From Cardinalis cardinalis (taxonomy: Eukaryota > Chordata > Aves > Passeriformes > Cardinalidae): a stretch of DNA of 64,000 nucleotides. Positions within the stretch are counted from its first letter, which is position 1. Every line of letters starts with the position of its first letter. The notes below the pieces were generated by a model. The model was given only the letters and a program-made list of their open reading frames with translations. It was not told the DNA's origin and made no database searches. Both the position numbers and the translations under genes were made by a program. The DNA is taken from assembly GCA_014549065.1 (NCBI GenBank), contig JACDOX010000004.1, positions 1,243,195 to 1,307,194 of the forward strand. Reading direction: 5' to 3'. This document shows positions 12,601 through 24,200 of the stretch, one piece after another.

Positions 12601-15600
12601 CATTCTACACACAGTTTTTCAGAATAANAAGCACAAGGAAATTACAAATAAAATTGGATAGGAGTGTCTATAATCTTAAATGTTAAATGGACTAATTTCT
12701 GTTCAGCAATGCACATAGAGTATATTTAATTTGAATTTATCAGAAAAGTATGGAATGAAGTACATGGGACTACAATAACTCATTGTCTGCTGTTCTCTAT
12801 GATAATGGACCAAACTGTAATCTAATTACCTTGATGTTAATGGAGTCATACTCTGCCTGACCTCTTCAGTGCTGGATGGATGCAGATGTGCTTTTTCTGT
12901 CCATCAGGTTTTATGCTTCACTCTCAGCTTTCCTGTGAATCTTTTATCTTTGCTTCTGCTTCATTTCCTCTTTAGTAGGAGGGCAGATTTTATTTAAATT
13001 AAGAGTTTTAGTTCTACACTTGTAGGGATAATTTCTTAGATTTTAAAATCAGCAATTTTTGAGAAAACTGTTAAATTATTGATGTCGTGACCATCTGCTT
13101 CCATCCCAAGTGTATTTCTTGCCNTTTCATAGAAGTTTATCCATTTAATGAAGTTTGGCTTGCTTGTCACCCAGAAACAAGAGGAGATACACAGAAAACA
13201 TCTTTACAAACATCCTTTTGCTTGCTAATTTCCTTTTCATCTGTGCTTAGCATCTGTAGCATGTCATGGATGTAAAGATGAATCTTCCTCAGACTTTGTA
13301 GATGGTGGAAGGAGCCATATAGACAGTCAAGAGAATGTGGCCAAGGGAGTGCTAAGTGACTATGATGGCACAGGAAGGTTTAATTTACAGCTGTCTCCTG
13401 CCCACAATATGTTTATTGTGGTTAGTCAGCACACACAGAAGCTAAGGTGAAATCATCCTTGGGGGTAGGGAGAACTTGGGGATCATTTGCTTGCACAGTA
13501 TCTCTTAGACACNTGGAGTCCAGCTTTAGTGCCTAAAGTTGGGGGGGCAACTTAAGTTTGTTTTTCATGAGCACGCAAGGCACTGTGAAATGTTAACTTC
13601 CCTGTTTAGACCCAAAGTGTCTGAGCTCTACAGAATACAGAAGTTTCGGAGACATCACCTTCCCTTGCTAGGCTGGAGCTTATGGCACAAGTGNAAAAGT
13701 ATCTATTCTGTTCTATCATAGCCATGGGGCAGGAGAACAATATATTGTTTCTTACATAGCAACAGCAGTTCTTACTGTACACAGTGGTGGCCCAGACAGA
13801 TTCCTTTCTGNGGTTCAGGGAACAGCTAGAACAGAAAGATCTTCTCTTAAGGTCACTGAGACTTGGGTTTTCTAAGTGGACTTCTGTTTTTATCAATGAT
13901 GATGAAATCACATAGTACAAAGAACTTTATAACATTTTTTGAGTGCAGGAAACCATGANAGAGAAAGAGGTCAAAACCAGCTCGTGCAACACCTTATTTG
14001 GTTTCCCAGGTAGTTCTGCAGGGAAAGACTTGTGAAGATTAATTTTTTCAGATTTCTGGTGATATTAGAATTTCCTGGGGTATTTTCTGTGGCTGTTAAC
14101 ACCTAAGGCAAAAGAAAATAATTGTATGACTTTTCAATCTTGTACTTNATAGCGTGGCTGTCATTTATGACATTTAGCATATGCAAGTCAAAAGTCTTGT
14201 TTTTGTGGCTTGATCCAGTTCACCATTCTGGCNTAGAAAAATATCTGTATAAGACACACCACCAGAGAAGGTCCTCTGGATATTTGTTTTACCCTGGACA
14301 GAGTCTAGGAGCATCAGCAACTCCTTTTCTCCTGCTGATCCCACCAGCTGCTGGAATGGAAATCTAATCAAAAGTAAATCCTGTTCAAGATCTTCATGCA
14401 GCTTTACTGTTATGTTCAGGATTGGAAAAAAGACTGAACTAGAGACATGAGAGCTNCTGTAAGATTGGTACTGACAGGGGTTAAATGAGCCTGCAGCGCT
14501 CTACAGGGAGCATCAGCAGGGACCTGTCCATATGTTTGGTTTCTCAAGACTGCTGTAGAGCAGTTTTATCTTATGATTGATGTCCAAAGGAATAATTTCC
14601 TATAAATTCCAGACGTTAATATGCAGGACACTTGGCTTTCCTTCTCTCTTCCGTGATACCTAATGACAGGCTCTTTTAGATTGCCATGGAGTGCCATCAC
14701 TTAGTTTGGTCCTTGTTTCCCATAATTTCCAGCTCCTGACTGCACAAGGAACTCTTCAGCCTGGAAATATATTAGCTGATGCCTAAGGTGTAGTGTAAAG
14801 GTAGTATCCAGTAACCAAATGTGATAAATTAATAATGCCAGTAAATCAACGTGGGTTTGTTGTTTCACTCTGTTACTGGTTTACTGTTTTTTTTGTATGG
14901 CTAAGATGGTCTAGACCTGCAGACTGCGTTGCCTTTAAATCCCACTACATAGACAAAAGAAGCCAAATAATTTACTGCATGGCATGTTTGTTCTTCCCAG
15001 ATTTTTAGCCTGACTGATGTTATTAGTTTCTATGACTTTTTTTTTTCCTTTATAAGAAGTGTTCAGACTTTCCCTGTGAAATACTATTTTGTTCAAAATC
15101 TGGTACTTGCAGCTTTCACGTGCTAGATTATATGGTTCATGAGTTCTGCCNTGTGAGTTTTTCTTCATTGTGTACCATAGCTCATGGTGAGCTTCACAGA
15201 TCTTGGACAGCTCTGCCTTTGATGGATGTTAGTACATTTTCTCAGTGGTTGCCTTTTATTAGTTTCAAAAGATAACAGTCTGTGTAGCCACACACTCAGG
15301 TGTTTATATGTGTGAAGGGCACCAGGAGGAAAAATGTGAAATCTCCTGCTCTTTGCCAGATTTTGCCCTTCAGAATATTTTCATCTACTTGGTTTAGTAT
15401 TTAACATAATAGTGAAGCTGTAGGAAGCCAGAAGTGCCTCCCTGATAGAGAGACAGGAACTGTTGAGATTGAGTTCATACTTACTGAACCTCCAAGTCCC
15501 CCTCTGCTCAAAAAGTATTTAAGTAATATTCAACCCCAAAGAGTTTTCAGATTAGTAATTTTAAAGAAAATTGCCACTTAGTCCAATGGAAATTCTGAAT

Positions 15601-15737
15601 TCTTTTGTTATGCCTGAGCATAAGTTGTTTTGGATACTGGAGGAGCCCTTTCAGACAGCTGAACTGTGTTTGCTGCATACATCTGTTTCTAGATCAACCC
15701 AAAGTGGGAGTAGCATAAGGGTATGGTTCTTGAGACT
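9608..15737. other. Long unique stretch, no gene seen
   Basis: About 6 kb of AT-rich DNA with isolated Ns. All open frames are short and conflict between strands. A T-rich run lies at 11251-11274. The interval 12070-12310 holds fewer low-complexity tracts and several CpGs and has the look of possible conserved non-coding DNA, but nothing in it can be named. No transposon relic was recognised. Confidence 0.55.
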
Positions 15738-15780
15738 GAAGCCATTTAATGTACAGAGAAGCCATTTAATGTGTACAAGA
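15738..15780. repeat. 20-bp tandem duplication
   Basis: 'gaagccatttaatgtacaga' at 15738-15757 is followed directly by a second copy beginning at 15758 with a 'gt' insertion in its last part. Two copies only; a simple local duplication. Confidence 0.9.
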
Positions 15781-17752
15781 GCATTGCTGCATATTCTTGA
15801 GCACCATCTGCTGGCATTTTCTTATCTAACCAGTATTTGCATAATTGGAAGCGTCTCTCTTTACAGAATGTTCCTGAAAGAGACATGAGCTGAAGCCCTC
15901 AGGAAAATAAAGTCTGTTTCTTATGCATGCTTGGAAAGAGGCCATGTAGAAAAGGTCTGGAAATGGCTTTGGAAAAGCCTAGCAAGATATTGCTTGTCTA
16001 TGAAAATGCCCTAAATTCAGCATAAAGATTTTTACTGTGATGGGCAAAGCCTGGAGTAAGGATTTTGCCATTGCCCATCTCTTTTTATTCTGCAGCAGGT
16101 GTGATACCAACCACCATCTTTTGCCAAAGTGGTCCCAGGCCAAGGAAAGGGACCGTAAGGGGTTTTCCATTAGTTATTCAGCAGTCAAGATGCCAGATTT
16201 GTTTAAGGACCTCCTGAGAAACTTTCAGAGGAATGTGAGGAGGAGGGCAGTAGAGATGAAGGAAGGAATGTTAACATTAATCTATTCTGGCTCTTTGATG
16301 CATGCATACTCAATATCCACACGTCCGCTTTCAAGACCTAGAAACTCAGTACAGTCTCCAAAATGCATCTGAAGAGATTGTCTATAGTATAGCCCATAAT
16401 AAAACATTTAAACATAGGCAAATTAGCTTTAAAATACTTGTCCCAGGTGCAGATACCTGTGCAGACACCTGTGAAATCTTCAAAACCCTTCCAATAATTT
16501 GGCTGTTTAGTCTCATCAGGTAGCAATGTTGACTAGTGCCTGTGTGGCCCACCAGTGACTCCGGTTTAGTCTCATTTCATGAATGTGGTAGTCCTACAAC
16601 AAAATAACAAAAAAACTTATTTCTATATTACAGAAAACTAAGCTGCTGCTATATATTTGTGCATTTTTATTATTTTAGCACCTTTAAAGTCTCAAAATGT
16701 TATTCTGAGTCTTGTGGTGGTATAAGGACTCTTTAGTGGCACCTGCTGTATTTGGTACTTAGGATTTATGGCAATGAAAGCAAAGCAAAGAAGGAAACAC
16801 AATACAGTGAATGCTGTCTCCTGCAGAGGGCCTTTTTTACTGTGGTTTCCTAGAGTTCAGTGGAGTGCCAGACATTGCTTCACCCTGCTCTATCCCTTGA
16901 TAGTTTTTTACACAGGTACAAAATGCAATTATTAGAATTTTCAAAGATAACAATGACTACAAGATCTGAAGCAATCATAACTCAAAAATATTTTTCAGAC
17001 TTCTCTGGAGAAGTTAATTTCTGGGAGAATAGATGTACATGAGGAAAAATATTACATACTCACTATGCAAAATACCAAACCACTAAAAATGATTTTAGAC
17101 CCATGATTCTTTTTGATGCATCTCCTTATTTCAACTTCAAGNGACGTCTACCTCTTTTCAGGAGTTTCAGTGCTTTTCCTAGAAGCAGGATGAATACTGA
17201 CATTCAATACCATTGGGTATTCAAATGATAATGAAACTCTCTTCAGATCCATTTAAAAAGAATATTTATTGAACTAAAAGAATAGTCAAAAATATGTACC
17301 ATATTCTTGTTTATACAGCTATGGCATATGCAAGTTTAGATGCCTCTTACAAGATATGTGCTTTTGCTTTTTTATCAACCTGATGCAGCTAGTCCTAGCA
17401 ATGCATTTTCCATTTACAGGGAGGATAGAATAACCCATTAAATCTAGGTTTTTCAACTTTAGCTTCAACATAAAATGCTTTAAACTCCTCAACATTAACA
17501 AGTNAGTGCATTCAGAGTAGTGCATTGTCTATCAGAAACAAAATTACAACTGAAATTTAGCCTGATTCACATCTCCAAATTCTGCATTTTTTTTCCAGTC
17601 AATTGCATTACTTTCCAGTGCAACATGTCACTGTCAGGGACTGTGGTAGTCCAACTAGTGATTAAGTTTGAGCTAAACCTTTAATTTGAATTCAAATCCT
17701 TCACACAGCTCTCGGGTTTTGAATCTTTTTCAGTGAATAATATTTCCCTCAG
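15781..17752. other. Unique sequence, no gene seen
   Basis: Contains overlapping frames of 62-111 codons at 15979-16526 on both strands. None shows a domain, family resemblance or convincing splice context, so they are taken as chance open frames. Confidence 0.55.
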
Positions 17753-17849
17753 TTCTGAGAGGAAAGGACTTCTACATTGCTACTTCTGTGCATGGAGGAG
17801 CGTGGAAGGATACAAGCAGCATCAGTATTGTCTATAGTCATTATCACTG
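17753..17849 (+). other. Exon-like segment with strong donor (speculative)
   Basis: A pyrimidine-bearing acceptor 'tatttccctcag' ends at 17752 and a near-consensus donor 'CTG|GTAAGTAAGG' begins at 17850. Between them one frame is open across all 97 bases, starting after two bases, and reads ...GKDFYIATSVHGGAW... The other two frames contain stops. The same open frame meets a TGA about 20 bases upstream of the acceptor, so it would be bounded there. No matching exon was recognised nearby and the peptide belongs to no family I know. Such acceptor-donor pairs arise by chance in tens of kilobases, so this is a candidate only. Confidence 0.18.
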
Positions 17850-18844
17850 GTAAGTAAGGAATATTAAGCTCTGACATCTTTAGCCTTCAGATAAAACTGC
17901 TTTCGCAAACCAATTTATAATGTCTTGTGTAGGGAGCTCTATGTCAGATGGAAGAGATGTTAATGTAATAAAATAAAAAGGAAGGTAGATTAATGGTCTT
18001 TTTACTCCTGAACTTCTCAGTTGTACTATGCATTTACTATCTTCNCTCCTTTCTTCTAACCAGTGTAGAACTGTGGAGTACTGTGTGTTTGTACCAATTT
18101 TCTTGTTGCTGAAGGTGCACCAACAGATTGTTGCAAAAGCAGGTTTTCTCTGAGGAAAAGGAAGACTTTCCTAAATGGTATTGATGGATGACAACTGTTT
18201 ATGTGAATATCATTAACCCCTGTGTATGCAATGCGAAGTTTGCATTCAAGACTTTAGAAAGTGAATTGAATTCATGGGCTTAAAACCAAACTAACCAAAC
18301 AAAAAACAGAGGTAAATGAACAATCAGATTTCCATCAAAGGGTACAATTAATTAGTTGTGAGACAAAACTGTATTAACCCATGGGAAAGGTGGCTTTTTG
18401 CAAATGCCAAAATGAGGACTGTGTGCCATATGACTTCCTCCTAAGCGGATAAAATAGAGGTTAAGCTGGACTCAGGGAGACCAGGCCCTGTGCTGACCCA
18501 AGGCCACTGGCATATAGGTGCCCCATAAGACTGCTCAGACCAAGACTTTCCACAGGCAAACCAATAGGTCCAGAATCTGCTTTTTCTTCTTATCTGAAGG
18601 GTATGGCTTGTAACCTTATGGCAACTTCAAAGACATTTTGTCAGCACAGCGCAGCTTCGCTCCTGCNGTTTAAGGTAAGGCAGTAAAAGTTTTTCCTGAC
18701 TTGACAATTCTCAGACTTACCAACCTCCAATTTCTCTCATTAGAGGGGAGATCTAGAAAGGCTGAACGTTTTCTTGCCAGTATAAAAGCTGCCTCCATTA
18801 TTGCAAATAATAGACAGTTAAAGAAAATTAAACAACCTAATGCT
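17850..18844. other. Unique sequence, no gene seen
   Basis: The minus strand holds a 131-codon frame over 18670-19065 that crosses the (AC)n tract, giving a Cys-Val run; it is mainly a low-complexity product. Within it an ATG at 18798 is followed by 26 codons and then a donor-like 'GGTTG|GTAAGTC' at 18721/18720, which is noted but not called as a gene. Confidence 0.5.
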
Positions 18845-18872
18845 ACACACACACACACACACAAAAAAAAAA
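18845..18872. repeat. (AC)9 microsatellite followed by a poly-A run
   Basis: Nine AC units (18845-18862) lead directly into about ten A residues. A typical simple repeat, probably length-variable. Confidence 0.95.
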
Positions 18873-20504
18873 GAAGCAAATAGGAAAAGACATTAAAANT
18901 TAGGACACTGTGGCAACTAATACTGCTGAATATTGCCAGCACTATAAAGAAAGACTTAAAGCAGTTAAAAGTTAAATTACATAACTCAAGACTGCTGTGG
19001 CCTGATTGAAAATGATTGGAATTAATGAGAAGGCTCATNTTGTGTGTCTGCATTATGGGAGGCAAAGACCAGACTGGAACACAGGCTTATATTGTTTAAA
19101 CTTGTCACATACTGTTCTACTCACACAGCTGACTATTCCNCTCAGCTCAGTGTCCAAAACCAGATCCATATGACCAAAAAGAAGACAGTCTTTAAGCCAG
19201 GCGCCATAGATTAGCTGTGTCCACCTTACCCAGAAGTTAGTCCAAGGGCTCCCTTNATTCCATGTGGCACCCTGTGGGGTCCTAAAGCATAATTTTTAAC
19301 TTGTGANGTATTTTGGCTGATTGTTATTCAGATCAAAGTATGCCAAATATGGGAATGTAGCTATGTCTTCACCTCATGAAAGTGACTGTGCATGCTGTGA
19401 TGGCAAAGTGACAGCAGGCAACCTCTTGCTGCACAGTGAAACACTACCAGTTTTAGCAGAACATTGACATGCCAGCAGAGCGGGTCAGCACAAGACCTGG
19501 TCCACCTAAGTTCTTCCCCACCTCTGTACTAAATGCTGAAGAGGAGCTAACAGGGTATGAGGACTTCCTTTTGGCACCTGCACAATATCAAGTTTCTAGA
19601 TTGGCTTACATTGTNTTCTTACGAGCAGCTGGTGTGGGAGGGAGCTTGGGAATTGGGGACACTGTGGAACCAAAGGAGGGTAGCTGCTGTGGGGTGGAAG
19701 GGGTACCTTAGTTTCTAGAGAATGGAGTGGAGANGCCAGCCCCCGTCCCGGTGGAGCTCCAAGTGACTTGTAAAGTGGGAAAGCCTAGAGCCTAAAGTAA
19801 GCTTGGCTGGTGAGNTACAAGGCTAGCAATGGGGAGGAGACAGACGCCTGTCCACATCCATGATACCCAAAACCTGCCACTTNTCTAGGTCCTACTTGGT
19901 CTTTCCTGGTCCCCATCCTGAAGTCCTAGGCCTGTTGCTCAACTGTCTCAATACCTTTCTTTTTCTCCTGCAGTACTACTGCCATATCAAAATTAAATTT
20001 TGCTACCCNTCTTCCTCCAGACACCATAAAAAGAAGGAAACTACTTTCTTTCTTGTTAGTCTTGGAATAAAATTTATNGATGCATATTCTGCTGAAGAGT
20101 GCTGAGTGGCTCTGGAAAAAAAATCCCTGTCTACCTTATAGGTAAGCCAAANGACACTTGTAAGCAGGGTGTAGAGCTTGGACAGAGGGAGATTTGGGCT
20201 GGCGCTGAGCTTTGCTGCATTCTAAAATAAGAAGGTTCTCGTCATGAAAACAGCCTGTTTCTGTGTCCTGATCTGTCAGATCAGGGTCTTATCACTGAAC
20301 CTCATCTTGAACCTGAGTGGGAAATTCTCGTCCCAAACAAACCCTGCTGAGAACAGGCTGGGACTTATGATCTCCGACCCTTTCCCCAGATAATACATTC
20401 TGTATTCCAGTAAAAGCAAGTTGCAAGTGTCTGTGATATGTTCCAGGAAATCAATGTTTTTTTGAAGAGGCAAACTAACTTTTCAAGGTCCTCTGCCCTT
20501 GTCT
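18873..20504. other. Unique sequence with somewhat raised N density, no gene seen
   Basis: N characters come about every 60-130 bases between 19020 and 20150, closer than in neighbouring DNA, and 19450-19860 is GC-richer. This could be an unrecognised interspersed repeat, but no TG/CA ends, poly-A signal arrangement or known consensus was identified. Confidence 0.45.
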
Positions 20505-20700
20505 GGAGTTGGAAAAGACCTCAAAGATCTTTGAGTCCAACAGCCCACACTGTCAAATCCACCACTAAAACATATCTTTAATTCCAATTCTATGTCTTTA
20601 AATATCTCCAGGTAGAGTGGCTCAACTAATATCCCTGGGCAGCCCCTTCCAGTGCTTGAAAACCTTTTCAGTGAAGAAAATTTTCGTAAAAATGCATGAT
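20505..20700 (-). mobile_element. CR1 LINE 3' fragment, minus orientation
   Basis: The plus strand reads as the reverse complement of a CR1 3' end: 'gagttggaaaagacctcaaa' (20507-20526), 'gagtccaacagccca' (20532-20546), 'ctaaaacatatctttaa' (20565-20581), 'ctccaggtagagtggctcaa' (20608-20627), 'ccctgggcagccccttccag' (20633-20652) and 'ttttcagtgaagaaaatttt' (20666-20685). This is the variant whose consensus contains 'cactaaaccatgtccctaag' and 'ccctgggcagcctgttccag'. The 8-bp terminal repeat is not preserved. Confidence 0.82.
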
Positions 20701-21289
20701 CACACTCCTCTTCTGCTCTCCCACAGCCCTGCTGGGTGCTGGCCTACTTTATGGAATTCATCTCACATTTTTGGGGAGGCAGGGAGGAGTAACAAAGCCC
20801 CCTTAGGTGCAGTGAGGCCTTTTCCATTGATACTATCTTTGTTCAATGCTTCATTTTAAAATTCATTGTGGATTGATTGGGAACAATGGGTGATATTATT
20901 TGCTTCTGAGTTTAACAGTTCTCTAAAGCCATCAGTGCCCTTTAGGCTACAAATGGAAAGTTGCTGGCAGATTTGTTTCATTGGATGCCTTTAGAAATCT
21001 TCCCTCTAGCCCCAACAATAACTTACTAAGTGAGAAGGATGGGAACTGGGTTTATGCTGCTGCTGGTTAGTACAAAACCTTCCCATCAAAGATACATTAC
21101 CATGGAAATCCAGGATTTAGTGGGTCATTGGCAGTAAGGTAACCATCAGAAAATGCTGCAGTTTGGCATCACAAAAGTAGCCTCAATCTATGAAGCTTAA
21201 TCTTGCATGCAGTGATTCATAGGTACACCATGAAAAAAAGGTGTCTCTGCAACAGGGAAGTAAGGCTGTGCGAAGGGGGGAAGAATAAT

Positions 21290-21540
21290 CTGGGTGGATG
21301 AGAAAAGAGCAATGAGCATGTATCAAGGAAAATTCAGGCTGGATTTGAGAAAAACCTTTTTAATGGTAGAAGTAGCGAAGCACTGCAATAGATTTTCTGG
21401 GGTGGATATGGATCTGCAGAACTGGAAATCTTTAAGAACTGATGAGACAAAAATATATGAGATGGGACATCACTGAAGCTGATCTTGCCGTGGCATAGGG
21501 CAAGCTAGATGATCCCCTGAATTTCCTTTAGATTATTTTT
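21290..21540 (+). mobile_element. CR1-like LINE 3' fragment, plus orientation
   Basis: Sense-oriented CR1 blocks occur in order: 'ggaaaattcaggctggattt' (21327-21346), 'gaagcactgcaatagatttt' (21378-21397), a 'ctggaaatctttaagaa' block (21422-21438), 'gatcttgccgtggcataggg' (21481-21500) and 'ctagatgatcccctga' (21505-21520). The last two match the CR1 3' end 'gatcctgccatgg...' and 'ctagatgacctcctga'. The 60-codon frame at 21294-21476 is part of this relic. Confidence 0.68.
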
Positions 21541-23244
21541 ATCTAAAAGTGGAGTTTTTATTGCATAGCTCTTGACATTTCATGCTTTGCTCGTAGTACT
21601 GCATTCTGGAAACAAGGACTGTAGCTGTCACTTCACACTGTGATTCTGAAGATGAATTCTAAAATGTGGCTAATCAAAAAGAAATAAAGTAAGTCCAAAG
21701 GAGGAAACAGTGATTTTGAGCCATGCCTGTGTTTGTGAATACTTTTTATTGACAAAACTAGAGAAGTCCAAAATATAGGGTTGAGGAACTTCTCTCTGGT
21801 GAATGTTAAATACTGTCATGAAACTTCCATTCCAGTAAGAATTAAATTTTGCTAGAGGCAGAGATTTTTAAAGGCTTCCCACTGCCTGAAAAACATGGAG
21901 GCTGTTGTCTATGCATATTTATTTATACCCTTTTCACCAGGAAAACACTTTTGCAGTCATTACAGGAGTGCTTTAGAGAGTTTAATATAATTGAGATGCT
22001 GTAGGCAGGGGAAAAAAATTGTGTTTTGGAGGTGGAGCTCCCAAAGGAAACTGAGTTCTGGCTCCAGCTACATTTTCTTACTAGAATCCTGCTTTTTAGA
22101 TAAATGTCAGACAGGAGTTCGAAGCCAAAAATAGAAGCAGATGATGAAAATAATTCTAATCGCTAAAGCAAGATACAGGAACAGCAGAATAGGAAAGTGG
22201 TCCTAGGTGGAGCTAATAAATCCATGTCTGACAGCCAGATACATTAGGCTGTACAAATTATATGCTTTTTATCCAGAGAGATTTTTTGAGCAAGACTGAG
22301 GTTTTAATGTGATTGCCTTCTTGTGACAATTAGAAGGAACTGCATTATTGTTGCAGGGAGAGGGACTGAGCAAAGGGCACTGAGAGCTCAGTCTTCAACC
22401 CTGCACTTGAATCACCTTTGGTAGCAAATTGTATGCTCCATTTTAAACAAGAAAATAGAGGCAAATCACAATAGCTGAGAAAGAATGGAAGCATGCACAG
22501 GCTCTTCTGAGTGTAGATGAACACTGAAAGTCATGCTAAGAGAATGGCTAAAAGGCAGTAAGAAATAAAAATGACATGTCCTATTTACATTTCTTTGTGT
22601 ATTTTAAAATACAGGTGTTCTATTCTTATATTATTGTTGAAATACATGGATATTTAAGTCACAGGAATAAAACAACACAAGAAATGTAACCCCTCCTTCC
22701 CCTATACCCTTCATTTCAGCGATTAAAGTAGTGTGGATACTTTGATGTTTTAAATTCTAATTCCTTTGTTGTGATTTTTATGGTTGCTTTGAAGGTTACT
22801 TTGTTGCTTTTTTGTATTTTCTTTCCTAATAGTTTTATCAAGAGATGCCTTCTATTACAGCTAAGGCACTTAAAGGAAATACANTATTTAAATGTGAAAT
22901 GGAAAGAGAGAAAATGTGAGACTACGGTGCATTTTTCTTTGTCATTCACAGACATAATAGAACAACTCAGAAGACAAAAAAAAAATAACGCAGGAAACGA
23001 CATGCTCTCTTATCTGCTAGCCACATCCAGATGTGGTTCTTCCACCTTTGACTAACACCAGCTTTGTTTCCAGAATACAAACAAGTAAGTGGCTTATATC
23101 TGTGTATTATGAAGGGGAAAAAAGCAAGGCACTGATTTAAAAAATGGCTGAACAAACCTACTGCTTCTGACAGTCAAAAAGGGTCTTTCTTTCTAACTGC
23201 TTCCATGCATTTTTACTATGCCAACCATTCTCAAGCCAATGCAT
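21541..23244. other. Unique sequence, no gene seen
   Basis: AT-rich DNA. Frames of up to 95 codons at 22716-23055 lie over each other on opposite strands and have a low-complexity Lys/Phe-rich make-up, so they are not called. No Ns occur from 20151 to about 22880. Confidence 0.55.
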
Positions 23245-23515
23245 TTTATTATAATAATAATTGTTCTTTATTGCAGTAACATGTAAGGATTCCAAATAGG
23301 GTTCAAGACCCTATTATTCTAGGCACCATCCATGTGCATAATAAAACCATCTCTGCTGTAAAGAGCTTACAATCTTGACATATGACAAGGCATAACAGTA
23401 AAAGAGAACAAACAATTGCAGGGGAGGGGTGGAAAAGAAGCTATCAAGAAAGCCAATACACAGGGTGTGCTAAGTAGCAGTGTCTGAACACTAACTGATT
23501 AGCTATTGTCAAGGG
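23245..23515 (-). mobile_element. Ancient amniote interspersed repeat (LINE/SINE 3' end relic), minus orientation
   Basis: The plus strand begins with a TTATTATAATAATAAT tract, then 'ttattgcagtaacatg' (about 23269-23284), 'gttcaagaccctattattct' (about 23302-23321), 'aggcaccatccatgtgcata' (about 23321-23340) and 'agagcttacaatcttgac' (about 23362-23379), followed by 'gacaaggcataacag'. This order matches an old repeat common in turtle, crocodilian and bird DNA that reads about 'gtagcacctag...ccccattgtgctaggc...tgtacaaacacat...aaagagcttacaatctaa...agacaaga'. The AAT-rich tail marks its 3' end, so it lies in minus orientation. I believe it is a CR1/L3-clade element but am not certain of the family name. 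Confidence 0.62.
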
Positions 23516-24181
23516 CTCTGTATAATCTGTGGAAATAGTTTTTCACTGTGCCTTCTATATCACTTAGTTTCCAGTTTATAAAATGCAAATGTGGTTGTTA
23601 CACCTCTTGAATAAACTGCAGGGGGGAGTGGGGAAAGGAAAGCTGAAAGATGGAGAGTATACAGGATCTCTAAAGAGTAAGGATATGGGAGCTTGGTGCC
23701 ACCCATACATGACGCCTGTACACAAGTACATATAGGGAAATTTCACTACTTTAGAAGTCTAAAGGAAAGTGGGATCACTTTTGATGTTAATATCTTTACC
23801 ATACATCTACTGCAGAGATGGAAAAACAATGCATATATGCACAGTTTGTGGGTGAAGTATCTTATTTTTCCCCCTTGTTTAGGAATTCTTAAATAGTGAA
23901 CACAGTAATTNGGATGCATGGTAAAAAGAAGCTGAAATAGCTTCTTTGACAGAAATGCAGAGATCAAGATCTCAATTTTCTCTTCCTATTCTTGAATTAC
24001 ACAGTCATAACACCCCTTCCCAGAACAGAATTTATATGGATTTCCTATAATACACATGGGTGCTAGCATCCTGTAAATTTTCTGCTAGTCAATTATTATG
24101 TGAGCATAAAAATGAGAATGGATTACNACAGAAGATGTGAAAATAGAAATAAAGATAGCTGCATTTTTTTTTTTGTCTCAG
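23516..24181. other. Unique sequence, no gene seen
   Basis: AT-rich DNA without a recognisable repeat. Opposing short frames at 23693-23967 are taken as chance. Confidence 0.55.
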
Positions 24182-24200
24182 CAAAACCTTAAGAGAAACT
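24182..24200 (+). other. 19-nt segment between strong splice-like signals (very speculative)
   Basis: A long T run ending 'tttttgtctcag' (24166-24181) is followed by 19 bases and then 'ACT|GTAAGTATT', an almost ideal donor. Nineteen bases is not a multiple of three. Poly-T tracts next to chance AG dinucleotides are common in AT-rich DNA, so this may mean nothing. Confidence 0.1.

Noticed and set aside
18670..19065. 131-codon minus-strand frame, including a 26-codon ATG start running into GTAAGTC
   Set aside because: It crosses the (AC)n and poly-A tract, which produces CVCVCV; the short ATG piece has no promoter or downstream exon that can be seen.
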